The notes under the pieces: generated by a model
Told to the model about the DNA's origin: nothing
Database searches by the model: none
The model's input: only the letters and a program-made list of their open reading frames with translations
In this document: in pieces, positions 1 to 9,035 of the stretch
How the letters are laid out: each line of letters opens with the position of its first letter
How positions within the stretch are numbered: the first letter of the stretch is position 1
Program-made: the position numbers and the translations under genes
Origin: Akebia trifoliata
Lineage: Eukaryota; Streptophyta; Magnoliopsida; Ranunculales; Lardizabalaceae
Assembly: GCA_017979445.1 (NCBI GenBank)
Contig: CM030706.1
Location: forward strand, 6,861,595-6,925,594
Direction of reading: 5' to 3'
Length of the DNA stretch: 64,000 nt

Positions 1-540
1 GAAATCCAATTCTTATCTTCTGGTGCCATCCTCGTAAAGATGCCCTTATTACTATGTGCATATCGATGTGTACAAATTAGTCATTCAAAGTCAACACAGA
101 GACTCATTAACAAAAGGTGCGTGAGTGGTGCAAAAGTTACCTTCTATTCTAGACAGGGGATGAACAATCTGAGTTGACTCGGGCCACCGACACCAATTTG
201 GGTGTACAAATTCCAAGGACCGAGACAGTTTCGTCCCACTGTCGTCCTTCCCTAGATCTATTACAATCCGAGTCCTCTTAGATGAAATTAAAAATTATTA
301 CAAATCAAAGTCCTAATACAAATTGTTTTCTAGTAAAAATAAAATGAAAAACAAGTTGGAAAGTTGTTGTCTTCTTGGTAAGGGAGCCGATTTGGTGGAT
401 AAAAATTCCATGTGTTGCCTTTCGTTGACTTCCGTTGAGTCCTTCACCTGAAAATAACAAGATTATCCAAGTCAGAATACTAAGAGAAGGAAAAAAATTC
501 CCATTACAACGTTCATGATGTCAAAAACTTGTTCCCAAAA
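1..540. other. Unassigned intergenic sequence
   Basis: I see no coding signal, RNA gene or repeat boundary here. The stretch does not match the tandem-array blocks found later in the window and may be the end of another repeat that starts outside it. Confidence 0.4.
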
Positions 541-917
541 ATAAAACTTGTTAACAAATTAATTAATGACAATATCTACTACATTGTCTGTAATAAGTAT
601 CTCAATGATTTCTACAGAACGAACACTTATATTTATCAAGAAGGGATTTGGTTTACTTTCCTTATTTTTCGAGACAAAGAACCAAAGTGGATCACATAGC
701 AATATTTCTTAGTGTTCATATGCCATGGTTTTGAAACTTATAGGAGCTGAAGACAATTTGGTGGATTACAAGAAATTCATTGAGAATCACTGGTGAAATT
801 GACTCATTCAAGATCCAAGATGAATCACCTGATGATATTTTGAAAATCTTGACCAAGTTTATGAAAATTAAGCCAAGTCAACCGGTTTTAATTATTTTTG
901 AAACAAAATAATCTACT
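541..917. repeat. Distal block of tandem unit 0
   Basis: This block recurs at about 13650-13800 plus 15539-15740, 25360-25720 and 57450-57815. The shared landmarks are the run of short AT-rich phrases around 'gccatggttttgaaactt' and the stretch ending 'ttatttttgaaacaaaata'. In the other three units it leads into a further 3-4 kb before the gene. Here it stops abruptly at about 917 and is joined directly to the gene's start codon region. Confidence 0.75.
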
Positions 918-962
918 TTTCATCATCATGGATGTTGCATTGAAACATGAATGGATCGCCAT
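918..962 (-). pseudogene. Start-codon remnant of a deleted membrane-protein gene copy
   Basis: Read on the minus strand, positions 962 downward begin with the same ATG and first ~11 codons (MAIHSCFNATS) as the intact genes at 21283 and 62360. It continues to the histidine/aspartate codon run seen in the unit 3 copy, then stops. Everything downstream in the gene and its 3' flank is missing. The 5' flank (963-1334) is still collinear with the intact copies. This is a deletion scar, not a gene. The missing segment is several kilobases in the neighbouring units. Confidence 0.8.
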
Positions 963-1334
963 TTTCCCTTCTTTGATGTATCAAATAAGCAAGCCTTCTT
1001 CTTCTTCTCAAATTTCAAATAACATATAGACCTACACATTCAATGTTTTTTTTCTCCCTTTTCCCAAGGTACCCTTTTAGGGTATTTTGGTCTATGGTCC
1101 TCGTATGTTTGAAAAAATTCTGGTAAAACATCCTAATTGGTGGACGAACTTCCCTCTCCATTCAATTATACCTTGTAAAAGAGTTGTTGTTTGTTTTAAA
1201 AATCTAAAAAAAATATTAAATAAAACAAATATTAAATTTGGAGTTGTTAGGACCTCTGTGTATTTATATAATTTAAGGTTTCATATGGTGTAGATCTCAA
1301 GTAGGGCTTGTAATACTTTAGAATAAAAAATCTT
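963..1334. repeat. Gene 5'-flank block of unit 0 (partial)
   Basis: The block is collinear with 21284-21770 and 62361-62830, including the leader with its GAAGAAGAAG-type purine run (on minus) and the sequence around 'ggtgtagatctcaag'. It is interrupted at 1335 by a CACTA terminal sequence and resumes at about 5676. The short open frame across 1087-1293 has no support as a gene, because it lies wholly inside this repeat. Confidence 0.7.
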
Positions 1335-1354
1335 CACTACGTCATATTTCACAA

Positions 1355-1600
1355 AAAACGACGGGCCAAAGCCGTCGTTTTTTAAGAAAAATGACGGCCC
1401 CCACCGTCGCAAGAGCAGTTGTAAATAACGAAGTTGTTTTTGGTGAACGACGGTTGGCACGTGTCAACAAAGTGGTCTAAAAAACGACGGTCATAGTCTG
1501 TCAAACAAAAACGACGGCTCAAACCAGTCATTTTTTTTGTCGATTTTAAATTAAATTAGTAGATATTAACGACGGCTTAAAGCCGTCGTTTTTTTGTCAA
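1355..1600. repeat. CACTA subterminal palindromic repeats
   Basis: Six or more copies of the core ACGACGG, several paired with the complement CCGTCGT within 10 bases (for example around 1360-1380 and 1568-1590). In characterised CACTA elements such arrays are binding sites for the element-encoded TNPA-type protein. That role is inferred here from family knowledge. Confidence 0.7.
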
Positions 1601-2213
1601 ACTTTTTTTTTTTTTTTTTTAAATATTTTAGCCAGTATTGTTTGTTATTTTTATTATTTTTCACCTAAAAAGAAAATGACAATTTTCATTGGACAGAAAA
1701 TTAAAATCTAACAAAATAAATAAATACACCAAAAAAACAAAATTTTACATTTTTCAAATGGAAACCATATTCATTCAAATTTTACATGTGCAATCATAGT
1801 CCAACATGCCCCGTTTTCATGGCATCGATTTTAATATACATCCCAATGTTTAAAGAAGTTTTTCAAAAAATATCTTCTACTAACTTCACTTCACTTGTAG
1901 AAATCAAAACCAACATATGTCTTTCTCGGTCCTTGGAAGAATGACGCAGCGATTCTTAAGGATAATATACATTTCTACTTCTTGTGACATATTGCCAAAA
2001 TCTGTGATTGAAAAATTAAAAAATATTGTCAGATATATAGTAATGATACCGACTACCTAAAGCAATCCAAGTAATTATGCAAGAAAGATGAATATACTAA
2101 ATTACAAAATAAAAGAGTTCTCATAACTATCATTGTCAAACATTTAATTATTTTATTATAATTTTTTATGTTTAGTGTCTATTTACCATATAAAGTAAGA
2201 AAAGTACCTATGT

Positions 2214-2475
2214 TCAATAAAACTTTATTCGAAATTTGGGCCAATCAATAATATCACCGCATGTCAAATCAGCAAATGTTCCTTCTCCACTCTGTAGAAT
2301 CACATTCCCATCAAGGACCTCATCTATAAGAATATCGTAACTATCTGAATCTGCATTAGATGCACCTATCACTCTTCCTTCGGCAACACAATCATGTGGT
2401 CGTTGTAAGCGATTCACCTTACAAGGACCTATTTGTATGCTAGGTAGATTAGAATGTGACTCATGATGTGGAGAA
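2214..2475 (-). pseudogene. CACTA ORF C-terminal fragment (VAEGR...GDIIDWP segment)
   Basis: The minus-strand reading from a splice-acceptor-like 'ttttatag' near 2488 gives a segment with CVAEGRVIGA, then DILIDEV, then GDIIDWPKFRI before a stop at 2214. The pattern 'VAEGR...I..V...L......I.WP' resembles the conserved C-terminal domain of plant CACTA accessory or transposase-like proteins (I believe the DUF8039 group). The fragment is far too short to be a full protein and lies inside the CACTA remnant. The identification rests on motif recall, not on an alignment. Confidence 0.55.
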
Positions 2476-2583
2476 TTGGGCCTTACCTATAAAATAATGT
2501 AGACAATATCATTGCAACAATAGAAGTTCACTCATCTATCAAAAGTAAAATGCCAATGTAATACCTGTGAAAAACTACCGAGA

Positions 2584-2785
2584 TTGGTGGAAGACCGCAT
2601 TGGTGTTCTAGCAGAAAAATTTGATTGTTGTAAAGTCTCATTCATCTTTTGCACCGCTTCTGTCAACTTATCCACTCATACGCCAAGGCTTGCTTGTAAG
2701 GAATTGAAGCACGCACGGAAGTCTTGGAAACACTTGAACCCATTCCCCGAACACGACCTCGACTATCAGGACCACAAACCGGTAC
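2584..2785 (-). pseudogene. CACTA ORF internal fragment (RGRVRGMG segment)
   Basis: The minus strand encodes a GPDSRGRVRGMGSSVSK segment, the sort of basic Gly/Arg motif that precedes the C-terminal domain in plant CACTA ORFs. A Gln/Asn-rich stretch follows in another frame and ends at a plausible 5' splice site (CAG|GTATT) near 2565. An in-frame TGA after the first part means at least one frameshift or stop. Together with the 2214-2475 fragment it looks like two decayed adjacent exons of one transposon gene. Confidence 0.5.
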
Positions 2786-3153
2786 AAAAAGTGTCTAATA
2801 TCAATATCTACTAACAATATGATATCATACTTACTAATATCAATGCCTACTACACAACATTATATCATAATTACAAAATATCCTAATTAAAATAATGCAC
2901 ATACCACAGCCACAGGGTCATGGTCTAGATCGTTATGCTTATTAGAAGGGTCATTAGCAATCATTCTATTGATGGCCTCCTGCAAAATAAATAATAATTA
3001 AGAAATATAAAGAATAACAACTATTAAAAAAAAAACAAAACAAATCCCTTTTGATTTGTTTCTCAACATGATTAGAGAAGACCCACAAAAAACCAAAACC
3101 AATTGAACTAATTAAATCACATAAAGTTATTCATGAACAACAATCAGGTAAGG

Positions 3154-3253
3154 NNNNNNNNNNNNNNNNNNNNNNNNNNNNNNNNNNNNNNNNNNNNNNN
3201 NNNNNNNNNNNNNNNNNNNNNNNNNNNNNNNNNNNNNNNNNNNNNNNNNNNNN
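3154..3253. other. Assembly gap (100 N)
   Basis: Exactly 100 consecutive N. A round number like this is the usual placeholder for a gap of unknown size, so the distance and even the adjacency of the CACTA fragments (left) and copper-ATPase fragments (right) are not proven. Confidence 0.99.
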
Positions 3254-3272
3254 CAGCGATTCATATTGCTAC

Positions 3273-3506
3273 CTGTAACTCTTTTACTTTCTCTGCTATT
3301 TGGTCAGGCTTGGCTCAGCAACAACATTCTCAATCTCAATCCCAACCTCCTTAGCAATGGAATGTGTCGTGCCCCAATTGTCACTTGTCACCATAATGCT
3401 CCTCACATTCATGGACTTGAGAATGGATATAACATCTCGAGCGCCCGTGGTTTTAATGGATCGGGTATGGCTATTACTCCAACTACCTGCCCATCAACCA
3501 AATAAC
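3273..3506 (-). pseudogene. Copper P1B-ATPase (HMA5/RAN1-like) P-domain exon fragment
   Basis: On the minus strand an exon-like block starts after a good acceptor (ttttcag at ~3507). It encodes a VDGQVVGVIAIPDPLKP segment and, after a one-base frame change, ISILKSMNVRSIMVTSDNWGT, then IAKEVGIE and a KPDQIAEKVKELQ end followed by a GT donor at ~3272. This matches the conserved P/N-domain region of plant copper-transporting ATPases, where the motif is MVTGDNWGT; here the G of TGDN is S. The frameshift makes it non-functional. It is minus-oriented, like the neighbouring CACTA coding fragments. Confidence 0.8.
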
Positions 3507-3598
3507 CTGAAAATATGAAATATTAATTATTGTTCAAGACTTGAAACAAAATAATACATCGACCAAACAAGAAAGAGAGGAAAAAGTTATATTCTTAC

Positions 3599-3815
3599 CA
3601 GAGGCACAAAATACTTCGAGATACGATCAGCAAACTTCTGCACAGGAGCTTTGGCCATCTGTGCAGATTCGACAAGTCGAACAATCTGTGACAGAGCACT
3701 CTCAGAGCCAAACTCTTGTAACCTGAACATGTAAAACACCCCGTTCTCATTCAAAGTCCCTCCTATCACCGTATCTCCTTTCCTTTTTGCCACTGGTCGG
3801 GCTTCTCCTGTTATC
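3599..3815 (-). pseudogene. Copper P1B-ATPase (HMA5/RAN1-like) A-domain exon fragment
   Basis: The minus strand reads ITGEARPVAKRKGD, then VIGGTLNENG, then GSESALSQIVRLVESAQ and KAPVQKFADRISKYFVPL. It ends at a GTAAGA donor (~3598). TGE plus RLVESAQ and ADRISKYFVP are hallmarks of the actuator domain and following segment of plant HMA5/RAN1-class copper pumps. A 92-nt GT-AG gap separates it from the P-domain exon at 3506. In the real gene several exons, including the membrane CPC and DKTGT phosphorylation site, should lie between, and they are absent. It is therefore an exon-skipped gene fragment. Family assignment is confident; the exact paralog is not. Confidence 0.85.
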
Positions 3816-5675
3816 CGACTAGTGTGAGGAGAGGTGTAAGCCTCAAGGCTGAAGGCAGTACTAAGTGTAAGTCTTATTTAGAAGGCAAAACAATTCTACA
3901 AATCATGAAAAATCCAAAGAAATTAAATGTACACCCATGAACAACGTACACCCATGAACAATGTAGCTTGGATCTGTGATTTATTTCAATGCAAATCTCA
4001 AGGCATCACATCTCAAAGCTTAGAGATTTGCACCTAAGAAAACAGAAAAAACGAAAAATTCACATATTTAATAATCTCTAACCTAAGACCTTTGACCATG
4101 GCTGCTTCTCCAATAATGGTGCACTAAAGAAAGAAAACAAAACCACATTAACTTTTTGATGGTGATGACTCGCAATTCGTTGGATAGAAAGAAGATTCGT
4201 GGATCGAACTTTACCGTCGATTCAATGCTGACAAATAGCTGCACAACCACCCAGATTGACTCTTCCAATCCAATGGTTGAGAGTGAAACAGCTCTTCGTT
4301 ATTATTTCGTGTCAGCAGCACTGAATACTTTCTCAAAGCCTTTTTCCAGCACCTACTCTTTTTCCAAAAAGAGTTGCCACCATTAGTATCACTCAATCAG
4401 CCACTCCTACCACTAATTTCTTTTATTTTTGCTCATCCGTTAGTGTTTCCTTCTTTGCCAATGCACAAAAAGCCACTCCTACCACTAATCCCAATATTTA
4501 AAAAGCTACCTATCTACAAGAAGCCTCATCCTCCAATTTATAAAAAGTCAATTCTACCCATCCCTAAACTAAGATCCCTTTTAAAAAACCTCTTCCACCT
4601 TAAACCACAATAATGGTTACTAGATGCAACAAATCAACAAAAAACAACCAACAACATTTTCCAACAGAAAAGAGCAGACAAGAAGAAACAAACATATAAG
4701 GGGAAAGAAAACAGAATAACATATAAGAAGAATATGCAAAGGTGGGGTTGTTGGGCAGTGGTCTGATATTGGTGGGAGTGGGGTGTTATCATAGATAGCA
4801 GATGCAAAATGTAGGCAGTAGGTTCCAAGCCATTGTTGCCCCCTCATTTCGATGGATGGCCAACATCAACCAAGCTGTCTAATATAGTTGATTTCGATGG
4901 TCACGTGTACAATGACGTAGTAGGAATGTGTAATGATTTTGTAACTCAACCTAATAGGGTTGAAATCACGTGTACACATACATAATTGAGTATCACATGT
5001 ACAATGATTTAGATTTTATTTGAAATCTAAGTGATCGGAATCTAAATTTAGCAAGTTTGATTCCTTAGACTACATTCGAATAAAAATGAGTCGAATATGC
5101 AATCCGAGTCAGATACAGATCCACCCATGTATCCACCTACATTCGAATGATATATTACTTTAAAAATTATATTTTTTCGAAATATCGTTCTTCGAATATT
5201 TTAATATAACATGAATTCTTATAAAATAAAAATTAATGGTAAAATAGAATAGTGCAATAATTAAAAAAGAAATATTGCCAAAAAAATGTTGATAAGCCTG
5301 AAATTATTTGACCCAACCAACCTGGATCAAGTAATTTGGTTGGGTCGGATCAAGATACGAGTGTGAAAGAAAAATGATTCGAATATGATTTTAACTAATA
5401 AGCTTTAAGTCAGGTACATATACGAATCCGTATCCAAATTAAAAAAAATTCAGATATAGACATGAATATGCTCATATTCAACCTATTTTTAGTCCTATTT
5501 TAAATTCATAGCGATGACATATCCCTTATTGATTAATCGTAGAAGACTTGATGCCCTCCTCCTCATCATCATACTCGTAACCACCACCGCCATCTTTTTC
5601 TTAATCATCTCATTTTCATCGTCAACATCATCATTAATAAGATAACTAGTTTTGAAATAATATGACACGAATCTG
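3816..5675. other. Unassigned sequence between captured fragments and 5'-flank block
   Basis: No convincing gene. The section 4083-4620 has several overlapping short open frames without recognisable motifs. From about 5040 to 5480 there are scattered 'cgaat/gaatc/tcggat' words like those in hAT-type termini elsewhere in the window (58000, 63720), so this may be a decayed hAT element. Near 5635-5735 the phrase 'gttaattaattttaaaat' occurs twice in tandem, marking the re-entry into the repeated 5'-flank block. Confidence 0.4.
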
Positions 5676-7942
5676 GAATTGTTAATTAATTTTAAAATAT
5701 GACACAAATTGTTAATTAATTTTAAAATATGACGCGAATTCCAAAGATTAAATAAATTTTATTTATCATTATTGAACTAGGTCATACGGGGTATTTTTCA
5801 AAATCTGGAATTGCAATATATGATAAAAATATGTTTATCAAAAACTTGAAAAAGATGTACCAAAATGAAAGTGCTCATTAGTAATCTTTTAAGCAACTTG
5901 CCTCATTGCAATTTTTTCACCTACCCCATCCTTGGTGAATGTTCATTAAAAGAATTAGATTTATTAGTGATTTCTAGAAAATAATTTGATTGCTACATGA
6001 GAATAATGCATAAATATAATTGATTTAACATTTACTTTGAGTTTAATTATTGTCCTTACTCATCATCCTTAGATCCAAACCGTTAAATGGTCTTCATATG
6101 AGGAAGATCAACAATTTGATATTCTAATCTAGCAACCTCCTTTCATTATTACCCCCACTGACGTTCTACCTAGATAAAAGGGAAAACTAGTTAAAGGACC
6201 CTCGCAGAAGGAATTCTTTCTAAATAGTCCCAAAGTTTTCAACAGGTACTTGGCATGACATTTAATAAATTTTTCTTTCTAAATGGTCCATGCACCTCAT
6301 TTCCCACATTTCTCACGATTGAATGCCTTAACCGTTCAAACTCATCGTATTCATCCAAAAATTGGATTTTTACACCTCAATCGAGTTTTAGAGATTCTAT
6401 TTCGTCTGAAAGGATTTAAGAAAGAAGAAAAAAATCATTTTCAAGGCTTCTTTCAAATTTTTTGAAGATGTACGTAAAATACTAGGGGTTTTTTCACTTT
6501 TTTCTTAGTTTTTGGATGAAAATTGATGTATAATGGTTCTTTTCGGTTAAAATCATTTAAACAAGTCATTATCTCAAGTTTTTAGTCAATCTTTTCTTGT
6601 ATTTTAGTCGAAAAGGCTTAAAAATTGAAATGGGTGGGTTTTACCAGTGTTGATTTCACCACTTTTTATTTAATAAAATTGATGAACTAGACAGTAATAA
6701 AAAAAGCATCGAGTTCGACAATAAAAATTCTGAACTCAATAGTACGAGAGACCATTATGAAAGAAAACATTTACTAAATGTCATATCAAGCTAACATCCA
6801 AAACTTAGGGACTATTTAGAAAGAAACTCTTCCGCGAGGTTCCTTAAAATAATTTTCCCTAGGTAAAACCATTGAATTATGAGGCACCATCAAATAAAAA
6901 AATTTGAAACTGGTTGCTTTAGTGCCCTCCCATGTCAAATATTCTTTGGATTCACTAACAATTTCATTGTTTAAGCTAGAGTTTTAAAATTCATCGGGTT
7001 AACTAAAATTTTTCCAAGTGGACTAAACTTGAATGAATTTTGAGATGAATAGGCCCCCAAAGTTAAAGGAATCAAATCATTAACTCAACTCCACAAAATA
7101 TTTAATCAACTCGTCTATATTGTTCACGAGCTCGAAAATGCATCTAGACATGTCAAAAAAGTTAATTATTTGGGTACAAGACTTCTGTACAAAATAAAAA
7201 ATTTATTCATTTTAAAATATTTTTATTTGACTCATCCAAGGCAACTCTTTAGTTAATTTTGTTTGTTTGTTTGTTTGAGAAATGTTAAATGGACATCGTT
7301 TTTGGCCAACGCCCAGAGGCCCTATGGCATGTTGGCTCACAGCCCAACACATGTTTGACATATGACACAATGACATCAACAATAGAGAGAGCTTCTCTCT
7401 CTTGTTCGTTGCCCACATATTTATTTTTGTAGATTTCAAAACTTAAAAAAGGGTCGTTGGGCCCACATTGATTATCACATTGACAATCCAACAATACAAT
7501 CTTTTAGATTTCATGAAAATATTCATTGTAAAAAAAATAAAGAAATTAAAAATATATATTGTTTTTCGAGCTTGATCCAACGTGTTCAAAATGGATGGCC
7601 ACCAAGCACCCATATTTAAAAATAAAATTCAACGGTAAAAAATAACTATTTTTAAAATAAAAAAAATTAAGTTCATTTAATTTTGTCTCCTACAACTCCT
7701 TCGCATCGGATCATGTTTTTGAATGTCACAAGATGGTCAAATCAGAAAGTTTGCTTTTTTCACTATGGGCAAAAAAGAGAAAGTGACGTTCGCAAAAAAT
7801 AACGTCCATTTAGCACCACTCTTTTTTTTGTTTTTTGACTTTGGCAGGCTGCTCATACAACCACCCTACCATGTGCTCATCAACAATTAAATATTTAGTC
7901 GCATGCATACTAAATTTCATAATTATTTACTTTTACAAAGCA

Positions 7943-7997
<55 letters not shown>

Positions 7998-8040
7998 GGT
8001 GGAGAGGGTGCAAATGGCCACCCTGATCACATGCTCCTCT
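5676..8040. repeat. Unit 0 flank block X, copy 1
   Basis: A ~2.3-kb block that recurs at 9036-11266, 11267-13075 (internally deleted), 21590-24900 (one partial plus one long copy), 50986-52690 and 62640-63705. Landmarks are the ttgtaaaaga/aataaaacaaa start, the 'ctaccccatccttggtgaat' section, 'ggaattctttctaaatag', 'catcgagttcgacaata' and a terminal (TA)n followed by ggggtggag. No reading frame is conserved between copies, so I treat it as non-coding repeat rather than gene. Confidence 0.75.
7947..7996. repeat. (TA)n microsatellite
   Basis: About 25 uninterrupted TA dinucleotides. Equivalent tracts lie at 24689-24745, 26532-26570, 17588-17637 and 18011-18040. They sit at the same position in several copies of the flank block and are also the insertion sites of the MITEs described below. 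Confidence 0.95.
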
Positions 8041-8757
8041 TGATCTCAATCTTCTTTAATAAACTACTAACAAATGACAATAATGCCATATTTTTAATTT
8101 GTGGTCAAAACCTTGATCTTTTCACAAAAAATAATCATCTTCAGGCTCTACAATCCTTATGATATATATATTATCAAAATATGTTGTAAAATCATCTTAT
8201 TTTTCGGGAGAATACATATTTCTAGACTATTAAATAAAAAAAGTGTTTTTGGTTGAGAATTTAGTTTTTAAACGGTTAAAAAACTATTATTAAATACATT
8301 AAAAATGACTTTGTTATTAACAGTGCAAAATAAAAATTTTGACCATGTGAAGGTTTGAAATGCCCTTCTTTTTCCCCTGAAAATCAATCACATCTTCGGC
8401 TCTTGATTTAATTTCTTCAAAACAATCATCTTCAACCTTAAGATATTATATCTGCTTCAACCTTCAAATTTTAATGAAATATATGATTTTTTTAGGAGAT
8501 ACAAAATGAGAGAATTTTGAATAAAACAATCTAGGATTTTCTTCAAATGATTAAGGCAAGGATGAAAATAATCGGTACTTTACTTCTTTCTACTTTTTCT
8601 TTCTTTGGGATACCATTCTTGTTGGGTGGTTTTGAAGATGCATGTTATATGAACTTCAGAATTTGTGATTTTGTTTAGGTCAAACGGAAGAGAGATTTGC
8701 TTTGAAAGTGAGGTAGGACATGTTATAGAAGAATTTATGGAGAGCTTGGATAATAAG
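8041..8757. repeat. Block Y, copy in unit 0
   Basis: This stretch is collinear with 52691-53260, with shared phrases around 'cttatttttcgggagaata' and 'aaaaatgactttg'. It is partly collinear with 24901-25040. No gene is visible. In both long copies the block is followed by remnants of the same gypsy LTR family (8758 here, 53268 onward there). Confidence 0.65.
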
Positions 8758-9035
8758 TGTCACACTCTTGATCCTGGAAGTTCACAACCATCACCCAAGA
8801 TCCAAATCACGATCCAAAACCAAGGGGTGAGAGAAAATTTCGAGATCTACTATTATAGTTCAATGGTAATTCTGGATATTCAAAATTTAACATCTTTTAA
8901 ATAAATAAATAAAATGCAAAACAGAATTTTCACAACTTGACCTTTAATTACTCTAAAATCTATGACTTAAAATTTCTTCCCGAAGATCCTCAACCTCATA
9001 AATAATTAAACACATTTGTAAAACACACATATTAT
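8758..9035. mobile_element. Internally deleted LTR fragment (same family as 54966)
   Basis: The sequence starts TGTCACACTCTTGATC and matches the start of the long LTR-like region at 54966 (TGTCAGACCCTTGATT) through 'tgaccttt...ctctaaaatctatg'. It then jumps to the far end ('cctcataaataattaaacac'), which in the 54966 copy is about 1.4 kb away. I infer a large internal deletion in an LTR remnant. Exact ends and target duplication are not determinable by eye. Confidence 0.55.

Larger units (their letters stand above)
1335..2880 (-). mobile_element. CACTA (En/Spm-type) DNA transposon remnant
   Basis: The block begins with CACTAC at 1335, exactly where the tandem-unit sequence is interrupted. Over the next 260 bp it carries at least six subterminal motifs of the type acgacgg...ccgtcgt, several forming short palindromes. 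CACTA termini with dense subterminal repeats are characteristic of this superfamily. Downstream lie minus-strand coding fragments with the look of CACTA open reading frames. I cannot place the opposite terminus: a TGACGTAGTA near 4912-4922 is only a partial match. The right boundary is therefore open and the N gap lies inside or just beyond the element. Confidence 0.75.

Noticed and set aside
4907..4922. Possible right terminus of the CACTA element (TGACGTAGTA)
   Set aside because: It is a partial match only, ending in A instead of G. There are no subterminal repeats nearby and the array sequence does not resume there but at ~5676.
7835..8026. Short open frame containing a run of alternating Ile/Tyr residues (also at 10828-11267 and 24621-24908)
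   Set aside because: The residues are the translation of a (TA)n microsatellite inside a repeated non-coding block. The frame is not conserved between copies.
8665..8904. 79-codon plus frame with a plausible acidic N-terminal part
   Set aside because: The second half is LTR sequence. The first half lies in block Y and has no counterpart frame near 53250, so there is no support for a gene.
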